Part shown: positions 7,766 through 15,565 of the stretch, in pieces
Position numbering within the stretch: the stretch's first letter is position 1
How the letters are laid out: every line of letters begins with the position of its first letter
Source of the DNA: Candidatus Symbiothrix sp.
Lineage (GTDB): Bacteria; Bacteroidota; Bacteroidia; Bacteroidales; Azobacteroidaceae
Reading direction: 5' to 3'
NCBI GenBank assembly: GCA_031270925.1
Contig: JAISWY010000087.1
Span: 1 to 16,145, forward strand
DNA length: 16,145 nt
Made by a program: the position numbers and the translations under genes
The notes under the pieces: generated by a model
Told to the model about the DNA's origin: nothing
The model's input: the letters and a program-made list of their open reading frames with translations, nothing else
Database searches by the model: none

Positions 7766-8197
7766 TTATTGTTTGATGATTTTCCATTTGGAAACCGTTT
7801 CTCCCAAACGGATGTTCAACAGGTAAACGCCCGGATTGCCGGTAATTTCCAAGGCGGTGGTGGCGGAAGCGATGGCTTGCGTTTTCAGGAGCTTTCCCGA
7901 AGCATCGTACAGTTGCAGGGACTTGGATTGTTCCGGTAGGAAAGGCTCCATTATAATCCGGATTTGCCCTTTCGTGGGATTGGGGTAAATCGTAATATGG
8001 AAATCCTTCAAATCTATTTCAGCAATTTCCGTAGTTTCCGTAGTTTCCGTTTCGGCCGCTTTTACGGATTGGAGCGTAACGACGTAACGCGATTCCATGT
8101 TGCCGTCGGCATCGTAGTCGAAAGCGATGCTCTGGGCGCTGATAAATGCAGCTGAAGCAAGCAGGAGCAGGCCTGTCAATAGATATTTTGTTTTCAT
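7766..8197 (-). CDS. Mini secreted protein with type IX secretion sorting domain (type A)
   Basis: This is a 143-residue protein. A signal peptide occupies 1-22 (SAQ|S). Only about 40 residues then precede the sorting domain: a YDADGNM stretch, which resembles an RHS-type YD unit, and a Thr/Glu linker (ETETTETTE). Residues 67-143 are a type A T9SS C-terminal domain: IYPNPTKG at 70-77, LQLYDASGKLL, NPGVYLLNIRLGE, and a Lys-rich end (KWKIIKQ). T9SS recognises this domain at the outer membrane, normally removes it, and releases or anchors the cargo. Here there is almost no cargo. The gene lies 10 nt after the fibre gene and 13 nt before the RHS gene, so a role in exporting or docking the toxin is plausible, but that is inference. 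It could also be the remnant of a larger exported protein. Confidence 0.85.
   Translation of the reverse strand: MKTKYLLTGLLLLASAAFISAQSIAFDYDADGNMESRYVVTLQSVKAAETETTETTEIAEIDLKDFHITIYPNPTKGQIRIIMEPFLPEQSKSLQLYDASGKLLKTQAIASATTALEITGNPGVYLLNIRLGETVSKWKIIKQ
8026..8050. repeat. Tandem 9-nt repeat in the sorting-domain gene linker
   Basis: TTTCCGTAG occurs twice in full (8026-8034, 8035-8043) and once as a partial third copy (8044-8050). On the coding strand it gives a Thr-Thr-Glu repeat in the linker just before the T9SS sorting domain. The unit is a multiple of three, so copy-number change would lengthen or shorten the linker without a frameshift. Confidence 0.85.
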
Positions 8198-8207
8198 GAT
8201 ACTTTGC

Positions 8208-9860
8208 TTATTTGTTTTCCAACTCTTGTATCTTCGCTTCCAAAGTTTGGATTTTGTTGTCTTGCTCTATCAAGTACAAGGTCAGTTCTTCGATCTTCTG
8301 CAAGAGTTTGGTTTGCATCTCGCCCAAATCCACTCCCTCGCTCGCTTTCACTTCCTGAGCCGAAGGGATTTCCGGCAAATGCTTGTGTTCTGTAATAAAA
8401 TTACTCACTTCCGACAGCGGGCGCAAACGGTAATTGTCGTGAAAGACGAAATCCGCCCATTCGGTTTCGGTTATTATTACGTGTTTAGCGGCAACAGTTC
8501 CGAAAACATCCAAGCCTCGATAGCAAAATTTGGCTATACGGCGGCCGCCGTGAACATCAAAAGTAATAGATCCGTCGCTTGTACCGCCGCCACGGTGAAA
8601 ATTGATGGAATTATTGACTACATTGTAGAATTTGTGCTCGATTGCAAACATTTTATCATAAGTTGGTTGCGAATCGTATGCCTTAACGCCAAGCCACGAT
8701 GTGCCTCCTTCCGACAAACGGGCTAAAATGGATTTCATTTCATTGGCAGTGGCGCTGCCTATATCGAATAGCGCTTGAGGAGTGGTTGTGCCGATGCCGA
8801 CATTGCCGTTTTGGAGAAAAGTCATCGTATTACCAACCGCATTGGAACGGAAATACAAATCGGGTGCAAAATCAATATAAGCATGACCGGATGCGCCGTT
8901 ATGATGCAATCGTAAGCGATTGCCCGAATCGTTAATGGAACCTATCCTGTAGGATTGCCCATAAGGAATAGAGACACTGCCGTTCACATCCAACTCAACG
9001 TCGGGATTACTCTTGCCGATGCCTAATTTACCGTTGAGGTATGCAGTCTTATTATTACGCAATATCAAAAGGTCTCCATTTTTACTGTCGCTGAATTTAA
9101 TCGTTGAATTTCCATCGCCGGTAATTGTCGGCAAATTGAATATTAATCCAAAACGCCCGTTAACCATTCCTAATGGCCGTAATACAACGTCGCCCGGTAC
9201 TGCCGTGGGAGCATAGTATCCATTGCAGGATGGTACCCCGATTTCAAGTCGTGTTGTACTCCCTCTTACTACAAAATTGGCATTATTGCCGTACACTTCC
9301 AAGTTGGCCGTCGAGGTGGTGGCGCCTATGCCTACTTTTCCCGTAAAGTAACTGTTGCCGGTTACCTGCAAATTTTGACTGTTGGGATATGTACCAACCC
9401 GTAAAGAGCCATCTATGTAAGCATTCCCCGAAACATACGAATCGGACATTACATGCTGAGTACAATAAAAAAAGATATTGAACCCACCGTATCCGCTCAT
9501 GCCGTTAACACTGCCGTCGCTCGTGAAATGAATCACGGCTTTCCCGTTGTGGCCGGACGGGGCAATATGAATGCTTTGGGAACCTGAAATAAATAAATCT
9601 GTGGAAATGATTTCCCAATTATCATCTACGCTGTAAACACTCAATAAGTCATAACCCAACTCCGTATTTATATCAATTTCCATTTGAAGAAATTCCGAAT
9701 TGGAACCCGCGTCGATATACCAGTATCGATCCATATTGTTTACATATTGGCTTTGCGATATGCTTATTGTTCCCGATGTTTGATTCAACGTAGTTGTTTG
9801 AGCCTGCAACAATCCCACAATACACAATCCTGCACAAAGGCTTATTATCCTGTTTTTCAT
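8208..9860 (-). CDS. Secreted fibre-like protein: CUB-like domain, GIG repeats, C-terminal coiled coil
   Basis: This is a 550-residue protein with a signal peptide at 1-20 (LQA|Q). Residues 28-132 resemble a CUB-type beta-sandwich (GYDLLSVYS, a Gly-rich turn, AVIHFTSDGSV, GYGGFNIFFY). The middle carries three repeats built on GKVGIG, GKLGIG and GNVGIG followed by a P/L.V-type strand, at about 174, 277 and 352, as in phage tail-fibre and Bacteroidota surface fibre proteins. The C-terminal part (about 467-515) has the common Bacteroidota motif EWADFVF...LSEV...HKHLPEIPSA..V...GVDLGEMQ. It then ends in a heptad-like coiled coil (LLQKIEELTLYLIEQDNKIQTLEAKIQEL), probably trimerising; S74-type intramolecular chaperone function is possible. 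It is first in the tight toxin operon, so it may be an adhesin or fibre presenting the toxin. No enzymatic motif is seen. Confidence 0.8.
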   Translation of the reverse strand: MKNRIISLCAGLCIVGLLQAQTTTLNQTSGTISISQSQYVNNMDRYWYIDAGSNSEFLQMEIDINTELGYDLLSVYSVDDNWEIISTDLFISGSQSIHIAPSGHNGKAVIHFTSDGSVNGMSGYGGFNIFFYCTQHVMSDSYVSGNAYIDGSLRVGTYPNSQNLQVTGNSYFTGKVGIGATTSTANLEVYGNNANFVVRGSTTRLEIGVPSCNGYYAPTAVPGDVVLRPLGMVNGRFGLIFNLPTITGDGNSTIKFSDSKNGDLLILRNNKTAYLNGKLGIGKSNPDVELDVNGSVSIPYGQSYRIGSINDSGNRLRLHHNGASGHAYIDFAPDLYFRSNAVGNTMTFLQNGNVGIGTTTPQALFDIGSATANEMKSILARLSEGGTSWLGVKAYDSQPTYDKMFAIEHKFYNVVNNSINFHRGGGTSDGSITFDVHGGRRIAKFCYRGLDVFGTVAAKHVIITETEWADFVFHDNYRLRPLSEVSNFITEHKHLPEIPSAQEVKASEGVDLGEMQTKLLQKIEELTLYLIEQDNKIQTLEAKIQELENK

Positions 9861-9865
9861 GACTT

Positions 9866-10075
9866 TTATTTCTTAGTTTCGTTGTTATCGGCTTTTTTTG
9901 CTTCCTTGACTGCTGCTTGCGCTTCTTTCTTCGCCGCATTTTTCTTCTCTTCTTTCTTTATTTCCAGCGCCGCTTTCTGTTCGTATTGAAGTATATCTTC
10001 AATTTCGGTTTGATACCGGTCTTCGATTTCTTTCAGTTGCCCGATTACTTCTTCCGATAAAGATTTGTCAGCGCC
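9866..10075 (-). pseudogene. Start-less C-terminal remnant of a Lys/Glu/Ala-rich protein
   Basis: A minus-strand frame is open from an in-frame stop at 10103-10105 down to its TAA at 9866-9868. It contains no ATG, GTG or TTG codon. The upstream end runs into the palindromic block near 10075. The readable part (about 70 residues) has a helical segment with SEEVIGQLKEIEDRYQTEIEDI, then a highly charged tail rich in KK, AA and E. The stop lies 5 nt before the fibre gene ATG, so the original gene probably preceded the toxin genes in the same operon. It was presumably truncated by the repeat block. I do not recognise the family; a genuine gene with a rare start codon is less likely. Confidence 0.55.
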
Positions 10076-10439
10076 GGATTTATCCGGGGGTAGTGGAATC
10101 GCTCATCTCTCCCATACTCCGAAGGAGTTACCCGCTTGGTGGGATAGCGCTCCTTTTCGGGCAAGGCCTAACGGCGTTAGCGTGAGTGAGTTGCATTGCC
10201 TACCCCCAGATAAATCCGGGGGTTATTCACGGTTTACGCCTGACGGCGTACCGCAATGCGACAATCTTCCGAACACGACTGGGCAACGCCCTGTGTTACG
10301 AGCGACACCTCCCATCCCCCCAAGCCCCAACGGGGCGTACTCCGCTTGTTTGGATTTCGCCCTTGCAGGGCTTAGGGTTCTTCGCACATTCCTTCCGTAG
10401 GGCGGCGCCCTACGCTAATGATTTACGGGCTTTCAGCCC
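10074..10439. repeat. Dense array of short perfect hairpins, REP/MITE-like
   Basis: There are at least nine perfect palindromes in 366 bp, mostly with 3-nt loops. They are: CCGGAT/ATCCGG (10074-10087); ACTCC-gaa-GGAGT (10116-10128); CTAAC-ggc-GTTAG (10168-10180); ACCCCC/GGGGGT (10202-10223); TACGCC-tgac-GGCGTA (10235-10250); GGGC-aac-GCCC (10281-10291); GCCCC-aac-GGGGC (10324-10336); GCCCT-tgc-AGGGC (10359-10371); CGTAGGGC-ggc-GCCCTACG (10396-10414); GGGCT-ttc-AGCCC (10427-10439). Stem sequences differ but geometry is shared. I recognise the general style as a non-coding repeat seen in many Bacteroidota, but no gene or transposase is present. It interrupts the stretch between uvrB and the toxin operon. 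Confidence 0.8.
10076..10217. repeat. Foldback element with 18-bp inverted repeats
   Basis: The left arm 10076-10093 and right arm 10200-10217 are reverse complements with one mismatch in 18 bp, enclosing about 106 bp that contains two of the short hairpins. Pairing appears to continue imperfectly inward (left CGCTCATCTC against right GTGAGTGAG). The geometry resembles a small MITE or a structured RNA. The left arm coincides with the point where the upstream gene remnant is broken. Confidence 0.65.
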
Positions 10440-10538
10440 TTCGTTTGCAGGGTTTTGCCTGTTCCCTCATCCCCTCACTCTGGAAGCGCGTCATGTCGAG
10501 CGGAGCGGAGTTTTAAACCGCACACGGACAGCGCCTTT
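10440..10538. other. Non-coding spacer next to the uvrB stop
   Basis: No gene is seen here. It contains one simple-repeat-like segment near 10491-10510 (TCATGTCGAGCGGAGCGGAG) that resembles a short dispersed intergenic repeat of some Bacteroidota, from memory. No clear terminator for uvrB and no TAnnTTTG box on the minus strand was found. Confidence 0.5.
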
Positions 10539-12563
10539 TCAAGCGGAGAATTGCGTTTTCAACCGATCCTCCAATTTGATTAATTCATTGCGATATTGGG
10601 CAGCTTCGAGGAAATCTAATTTTCGGGAGCTGTCCATCATCATTTTACGGGTTTTCTCGATGGCTTTTTGCAATTGCTCCCTGGTCATCATCTGCACAAC
10701 CGGATCGGCGGCGAACATGATTTTCGGTTCGGGTTCGATGTAGGCTTTGGGTTCGTGCTTGGCCGTATTTTGAATTAAATCGGATGTGCCGATTTGCTTG
10801 CGGATTTGTTGTGGAGTAATATTGTGCTCGGCATTGTATTGCAGTTGCTTTTCGCGCCGGCGATTGGTTTCGTCGATTGTTTTTTGCATACTGTCGGTGA
10901 TTTTGTCGGCGTAAAAAATCACTCGTCCGTTGATATTACGGGCGGCGCGACCTGCGGTTTGCGTGAGCGAACGATGCGAACGTAAAAAACCTTCCTTGTC
11001 GGCGTCGAGAATTGCAACCAATGAAACTTCCGGTAAATCCAATCCTTCGCGCAACAGATTCACGCCAATCAACACATCGAATACACCTTGGCGAAGCCGC
11101 TCCATGATTTCGATGCGTTTCAAGGTTTCCACATCCGAATGAATGTAAGCGGTTTGGATGCCTAAGTTTAGGAAATAGGCGTTCAATTCTTCGGCCATGC
11201 GTTTGGTTAAAGTCGTAACCAAAGTACGTTCATTGCGTTCTACCCTGATTTGAATTTCTTCCATCAAATCGTCCATCTGATTCAAGCTCGGACGAACTTC
11301 GATCGGCGGATCCAATAATCCCGTCGGGCGTACAACTTGTTCGGTTACAACGCCTTCGCACAATTCCAATTCAAAATCGGCGGGAGTAGCGCTCACGAAT
11401 ATTTTCTGCGGTGTAAGCGATTCAAATTCATCGAAAGTCAGAGGGCGGTTATCCATCGCTGCGGGCAAACGGAATCCGTATTCAATCAAGCTCAATTTCC
11501 GTGAATGATCGCCGCCATACATCGCCCTGATTTGTGGAATGGTTACGTGGCTTTCATCAATCACAACCAAAAAATCTTTCGGAAAATAATCGAGCAGGCA
11601 GAACGGACGGCTGCCGGCCATACGACCATCCAAATAACGGGAATAATTTTCGATGCCCGAACAATAACCCAATTCGCGAATCATTTCCAAATCGAAGGTA
11701 ACCCGTTCATATAAACGTTTGGCTTCTTCCGTTTTACCGATGGAATTGAAGAAACCGACTCGCTCGCCCAAATCCAAGTCGATTTCCTGAACGGCCGCGT
11801 GGATACGTTCCTGCGTAGTAACGAAAATGTTGGCCGGATAAATATCGTATCGGTCGAAAATTTCCAAGCGCTGTCCTGTCAGCGGATCGAAGGTATAAAT
11901 TTCCTCAATATCGTCGCCCCAGAAAATCACGCGCAGGGCTACCTCATTGTAAGCCAAGCAAATATCGACCGTATCGCCGTTTACCCGGAACACGCCGCGC
12001 TTAAATTCCACCTGATTACGCGAATACAGGCTTTGCACCAGTTGATGCAGGAAAACATTGCGCGAAAACGTCATTCCCTGACGGATATGCACTACATTTT
12101 CCCGGAAATCTTCGGGATTTCCCATGCCGTACAAGCACGAAACGGACGAAACGATAATCACATCCGATCGCCCCGAAAGCAGGGCGGAAGAAGCCGACAG
12201 ACGCAGCCGGTCGATTTCATTGTTGATCAACAAATCTTTCTCAATGTAAGTATTCGAACTCGGCAAATAGGCTTCCGGCTGGTAATAATCGTAATACGAA
12301 ACGAAATATTCGACCGCGTTATTCGGAAAAAACGTCTTAAATTCACTGTATAGCTGAGCGGCAAGCGTTTTGTTATGGCTCAACACCAAAGTCGGCTTAT
12401 CAACTTCTTTAACAACATTAGCAATCGTAAATGTTTTACCCGAACCGGTTACGCCCAACAAGGTTTGATACGGCATACCGGCACGAATACCGGCGGCCAG
12501 CTCCCGGATAGCTTGGGGCTGGTCGCCGGTAGGTTGATAATCGGATACGATTTTAAATTGCAT
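10539..12563 (-). CDS. uvrB: Excinuclease ABC subunit B
   Basis: UvrB is the damage-verifying DNA helicase-like subunit of the nucleotide excision repair complex with UvrA and UvrC in the cytoplasm. It is 674 residues long with the ATG at 12563, the normal full length. A TTG just before it could add one residue, but the beginning MQFKIVSDYQPTGDQPQAI fits the family. Seen here: Walker A GVTGSGKT at 37-44, the beta-hairpin region YYDYYQPEAYLP that inserts between strands, the DESH Walker B box, helicase motifs (SATPADFE, TLTKRMAEEL, GVNLLREGLDLPEV, QTAGRAARN), and a C-terminal UVR domain (EKTRKMMMDSSRKLDFLEAAQYRNELIKLEDRL) that contacts UvrC. It lies 9 nt after the M16 protease gene and probably shares its transcript. 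The gene appears intact. Its 3' end abuts the palindromic block. Confidence 0.98.
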   Translation of the reverse strand: MQFKIVSDYQPTGDQPQAIRELAAGIRAGMPYQTLLGVTGSGKTFTIANVVKEVDKPTLVLSHNKTLAAQLYSEFKTFFPNNAVEYFVSYYDYYQPEAYLPSSNTYIEKDLLINNEIDRLRLSASSALLSGRSDVIIVSSVSCLYGMGNPEDFRENVVHIRQGMTFSRNVFLHQLVQSLYSRNQVEFKRGVFRVNGDTVDICLAYNEVALRVIFWGDDIEEIYTFDPLTGQRLEIFDRYDIYPANIFVTTQERIHAAVQEIDLDLGERVGFFNSIGKTEEAKRLYERVTFDLEMIRELGYCSGIENYSRYLDGRMAGSRPFCLLDYFPKDFLVVIDESHVTIPQIRAMYGGDHSRKLSLIEYGFRLPAAMDNRPLTFDEFESLTPQKIFVSATPADFELELCEGVVTEQVVRPTGLLDPPIEVRPSLNQMDDLMEEIQIRVERNERTLVTTLTKRMAEELNAYFLNLGIQTAYIHSDVETLKRIEIMERLRQGVFDVLIGVNLLREGLDLPEVSLVAILDADKEGFLRSHRSLTQTAGRAARNINGRVIFYADKITDSMQKTIDETNRRREKQLQYNAEHNITPQQIRKQIGTSDLIQNTAKHEPKAYIEPEPKIMFAADPVVQMMTREQLQKAIEKTRKMMMDSSRKLDFLEAAQYRNELIKLEDRLKTQFSA

Positions 12564-12572
12564 CAATCGAAT

Positions 12573-15461
12573 TTATTTTTCGCTGAAAATCCGCGAAGTA
12601 GAAATCCGCGTTACTTTCCCGAATTTCTCCAAAGCCTTCAAATCAATATTCTTCGGATTGCCCACAATGGAAATGGCAATCGGCTGGCCTTTGATGTTTT
12701 CTTCGTAGAACTGAACCAAATCGTCGAAGGTAATCCGGTCGATGGCCGTTTGATTCGTCTTGGCGGGCGATTCGGTATAACCTCTCAACCGCCACGCATC
12801 GTATGTTTGACCGGCGTTGCGGAATCGCGGTTTTTCGACCGAATCGTAGTTTTTCAAATAATTTTTCAAATTAGCCATCCGGTTGGGATAGAGCGGCATG
12901 TCGTTAATCAAGCTCATGAAAACTTCTACTGCCGTCAATGTTTTATCGGCTTGCGTTTCTACTTGACCGTAAAAAAGTCCCTGATTTTTTTCCTTTACCG
13001 GCCGGACATAACCACCTCCCGAAGAATAGGCCAGCGAACGGTATTCTCGGATTTCCTGACTAACCAAATCGGTAAAAAATCCCTTTCCGAAATATTGGTT
13101 AAAAGCGTTGATGACCGGATCCTGCTCTTTCGTATATTCCTTTCCCTGAATGTAGAACGAAATCGAACTTTGCTTGGCGTCGCTGTTCGGCAAGAAATAA
13201 ATGCTGGGTTCGGAATACGCGGTTCTCGGCCGAATTTCGGGAGAAGAGGATTCGCGTTCGCCCTGTTTCATCGGCAAATTCTTACTCAAAATATCATAGA
13301 CTTCGTCGATCGGCAAATTGCCCACGTAAAAAACTTCGGCTTCGTAGTCGGTGGCGCGTTGAAATTCGCCGGTCAATTCGGATACCGTGTAGTAAATCAC
13401 TTTTTCGAGTTCCAAGCGATCGAGATATATCGATTTGTCCTTATATAAAAGGTATTCGAGCAAAGCGTCGCTCAAGCTTTCGTTCGATTCCTTTTCAAAA
13501 CGGCGCGACTGGTAGTAACTGCCGATCATGCTGTTCATCTGTTTTTCGTCCAATTTCGGGAGCAAAATCTGTCGTGTCATCAAGTTACAGGAAGCTTCGA
13601 GATTGGTTTCAAACCCATAGAGGCTCACGTATAAATAATTGTCGTCCACGTAATAACGGCAAGTTGTACCCAAATTACTAAACTCCTGCTTCACTTTTTG
13701 CGCCTCGATGTCGGGCATAATTCCGGCATTGTTCATCAATGGAACGGCCAGGCGTAGTTTCGGCATTTTGGCGGTTCCGATTCCGAATCGCAAGCTCAGC
13801 GAGAAAATATCGTTTTCGGGATTTTTCGTGTAGAAGAATTTCGAGCGGTCGTTGATTTGCCGGCTTTCCACATCGTTCATATCGGCGAATTTCGGCGCAT
13901 ATTTTGCCGGAAGGAATCGGAATTGCGCGGCATATTCCGATTCGGATGCACGCGCCGGAATAACCGGTTCGTAATTGGGTTTTTCCAAAGTGATTCCCTT
14001 GCCCGGTTTGCCTTCGTTGAAATAAATCGCCACGAAATCGTTAACGAAATATTTTTTGGCGATAGCTTTAATTTCTTCTGTTGTAATGGATTCCACTCGT
14101 TCTTTGTAATTCAGCAAATCAGTTACGTCGCGACTGTTGATGAACATTTCGGTAATGGCTCGTGCGCGGAAGAAAGCGTCTTCCATTTGCAAATCGAAGT
14201 TGCGAATCAAATCGCTTTTGATGGATTGCACCAGCCAGTCGTCGAATTGGCCGTTCTGCAATTTCTTGATTTCTTTCCATACGATTTTTTCCGTCGATTT
14301 CAAGGATTCAAAACGGCGCTGGTTTACATCGTAATAGGGAACAGCTGTAACAAGCAATATGCCACGTTCTTTCAATGACACAAGTCCTGCATTTACGCCC
14401 AATAAATCGCCGTCAAGTTCCAGTTTATCAATCAAACCGGTATTGGCGGAGTTCGATAAGATGGATGTACAAATACTTAAAGCCACATCATCTTTGTCCG
14501 AGGCCGTAATTCCGGGAAACGACAAAGTAAGGTATGGCATTTGCGAAATTTTCGTGTTCACTTCCTTGCGGCCATTCAAAGGCGTTTGCGGATATTGCTT
14601 GCGTTCGGGCAAGGGTTTGGCTTCCAAACGGCCGAATTTTTCCTTAATCATGCCGACTACCTGGTTGGCTTTGATGTTTCCGATTAAAATCAGAGCCATA
14701 TTGTTCGGAACATACCATGTATTGTAAAATTCGATTAACTTGCTCAATTGCGGGTTTTTAAGATGATCGGGAAACCCAAGAACACTGCGGGAATAAGGGT
14801 GATCGGGAAAAATATTTTTGAACAAAAATTCCTGTTCCTGCCTGCCATGTTCATCCTGACTGCGGTTAAATTCTTCGTAAACCGTTTCCAGTTCCGCTTG
14901 AAAATTGCGGAAAACGGGATTGATTAAGCGTTGAGAATACAATTCCAGCCATTTGTAGATTTCTCCCGCCGGAAAAGCGTTGTAATAAACGGTTTGGTCG
15001 AAAGAAGTGGAAGCATTCGTACCTCTCGAACCCATGTTTTGCATCAGGATTGCCATTTCGTTTGGAATATTGTATTGCGCGGCTTCAATCGCTAATTGAT
15101 TGATTTCTTTCGCGATAGCATCACGCTTGGCGGCATCGGCCGTTGTTGCGCGTTCGTCGTATTTGGCGATGATTTGCTCGTAAACCTGTTTTTCTTTTTC
15201 CCAATCAATCGTACCTATTTTGTCGGTTCCTTTGAACATCAAATGTTCGAGGTAATGCGCCAGACCGGTAAAATTTTCGGGTTCGTCTTTCGAACCTGCA
15301 TTCACGGCCAGCATACCCGTAACTTCAGTCATGTTTTCATCTTCCCAAACATACACTTGCAGGCCGTTGGCCAGTTGGAAAGCTTTTAAACCTTGCGCTT
15401 GAATGTTGAGGCATAAAAGAGTGCACAACAACATTCCAAAAATACGATGAATCGTTTTCAT
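12573..15461 (-). CDS. Secreted or periplasmic M16 (insulinase-type) zinc protease, two fused halves
   Basis: This 962-residue protein has a signal peptide (about 1-22, IQA|Q). The N-terminal half carries the inverted zinc motif H69-Y-L-E72-H73 within GLAHYLEHLMFKGT. The likely third ligand region is ELETVYEEF (E196/E197). The HxxEH-to-Glu gap is wider than in pitrilysin because of a charged helical insert at about 85-130, which I recall as usual in this Bacteroidota subgroup. The C-terminal half is a second M16 domain (for example YRSLAYSSGGGYV near 818) without HxxEH, as expected for the structural half. M16 proteases form a clamshell that degrades peptides and small unfolded proteins. The substrate here is unknown; cell-envelope peptide turnover is a guess. 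It is divergent from the fecR-like gene, and its start is preceded by a good -7 box at 15487-15494. Confidence 0.95.
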   Translation of the reverse strand: MKTIHRIFGMLLCTLLCLNIQAQGLKAFQLANGLQVYVWEDENMTEVTGMLAVNAGSKDEPENFTGLAHYLEHLMFKGTDKIGTIDWEKEKQVYEQIIAKYDERATTADAAKRDAIAKEINQLAIEAAQYNIPNEMAILMQNMGSRGTNASTSFDQTVYYNAFPAGEIYKWLELYSQRLINPVFRNFQAELETVYEEFNRSQDEHGRQEQEFLFKNIFPDHPYSRSVLGFPDHLKNPQLSKLIEFYNTWYVPNNMALILIGNIKANQVVGMIKEKFGRLEAKPLPERKQYPQTPLNGRKEVNTKISQMPYLTLSFPGITASDKDDVALSICTSILSNSANTGLIDKLELDGDLLGVNAGLVSLKERGILLVTAVPYYDVNQRRFESLKSTEKIVWKEIKKLQNGQFDDWLVQSIKSDLIRNFDLQMEDAFFRARAITEMFINSRDVTDLLNYKERVESITTEEIKAIAKKYFVNDFVAIYFNEGKPGKGITLEKPNYEPVIPARASESEYAAQFRFLPAKYAPKFADMNDVESRQINDRSKFFYTKNPENDIFSLSLRFGIGTAKMPKLRLAVPLMNNAGIMPDIEAQKVKQEFSNLGTTCRYYVDDNYLYVSLYGFETNLEASCNLMTRQILLPKLDEKQMNSMIGSYYQSRRFEKESNESLSDALLEYLLYKDKSIYLDRLELEKVIYYTVSELTGEFQRATDYEAEVFYVGNLPIDEVYDILSKNLPMKQGERESSSPEIRPRTAYSEPSIYFLPNSDAKQSSISFYIQGKEYTKEQDPVINAFNQYFGKGFFTDLVSQEIREYRSLAYSSGGGYVRPVKEKNQGLFYGQVETQADKTLTAVEVFMSLINDMPLYPNRMANLKNYLKNYDSVEKPRFRNAGQTYDAWRLRGYTESPAKTNQTAIDRITFDDLVQFYEENIKGQPIAISIVGNPKNIDLKALEKFGKVTRISTSRIFSEK

Positions 15462-15486
15462 TTTCTATCAATTAAAATTAGAATGC

Positions 15487-15494
15487 CAAAGGTA
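15487..15494 (-). promoter_or_regulatory. -7 promoter box for the M16-uvrB transcript
   Basis: On the minus strand TACCTTTG (15494-15487) exactly matches TAnnTTTG and lies 25 nt before the ATG at 15461, a normal distance. No good TTTG was found at the -33 position. Confidence 0.5.
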
Positions 15495-15499
15495 AGAAA

Positions 15500-15507
15500 T
15501 AATTTTG
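15500..15507 (+). promoter_or_regulatory. Candidate -7 promoter box for the FecR gene
   Basis: TAATTTTG on the plus strand matches TAnnTTTG and lies 58 nt before the ATG at 15566. It sits only a few bases from the divergent protease box, so the two polymerase footprints would overlap. No matching -33 element is seen. Confidence 0.35.
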
Positions 15508-15565
15508 GGAAATAGGGTATTTTTCCACTTGTTCGTCTAATTTGTATATTAATGTAACATTTAGA

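Noticed and set aside
10074..10439. CRISPR array
   Set aside because: The hairpins differ in sequence and spacing; there is no constant repeat with unique spacers and no cas gene.
10186..10743. Open frames across the palindromic block (also 10065-10400)
   Set aside because: They are made of hairpin repeats and partly run into antisense uvrB; the translations show only repeat-derived sequence.
12375..13448. 357-codon open frame on the plus strand
   Set aside because: It overlaps uvrB and the M16 gene in antisense; both of those have clear family motifs and this frame has none.
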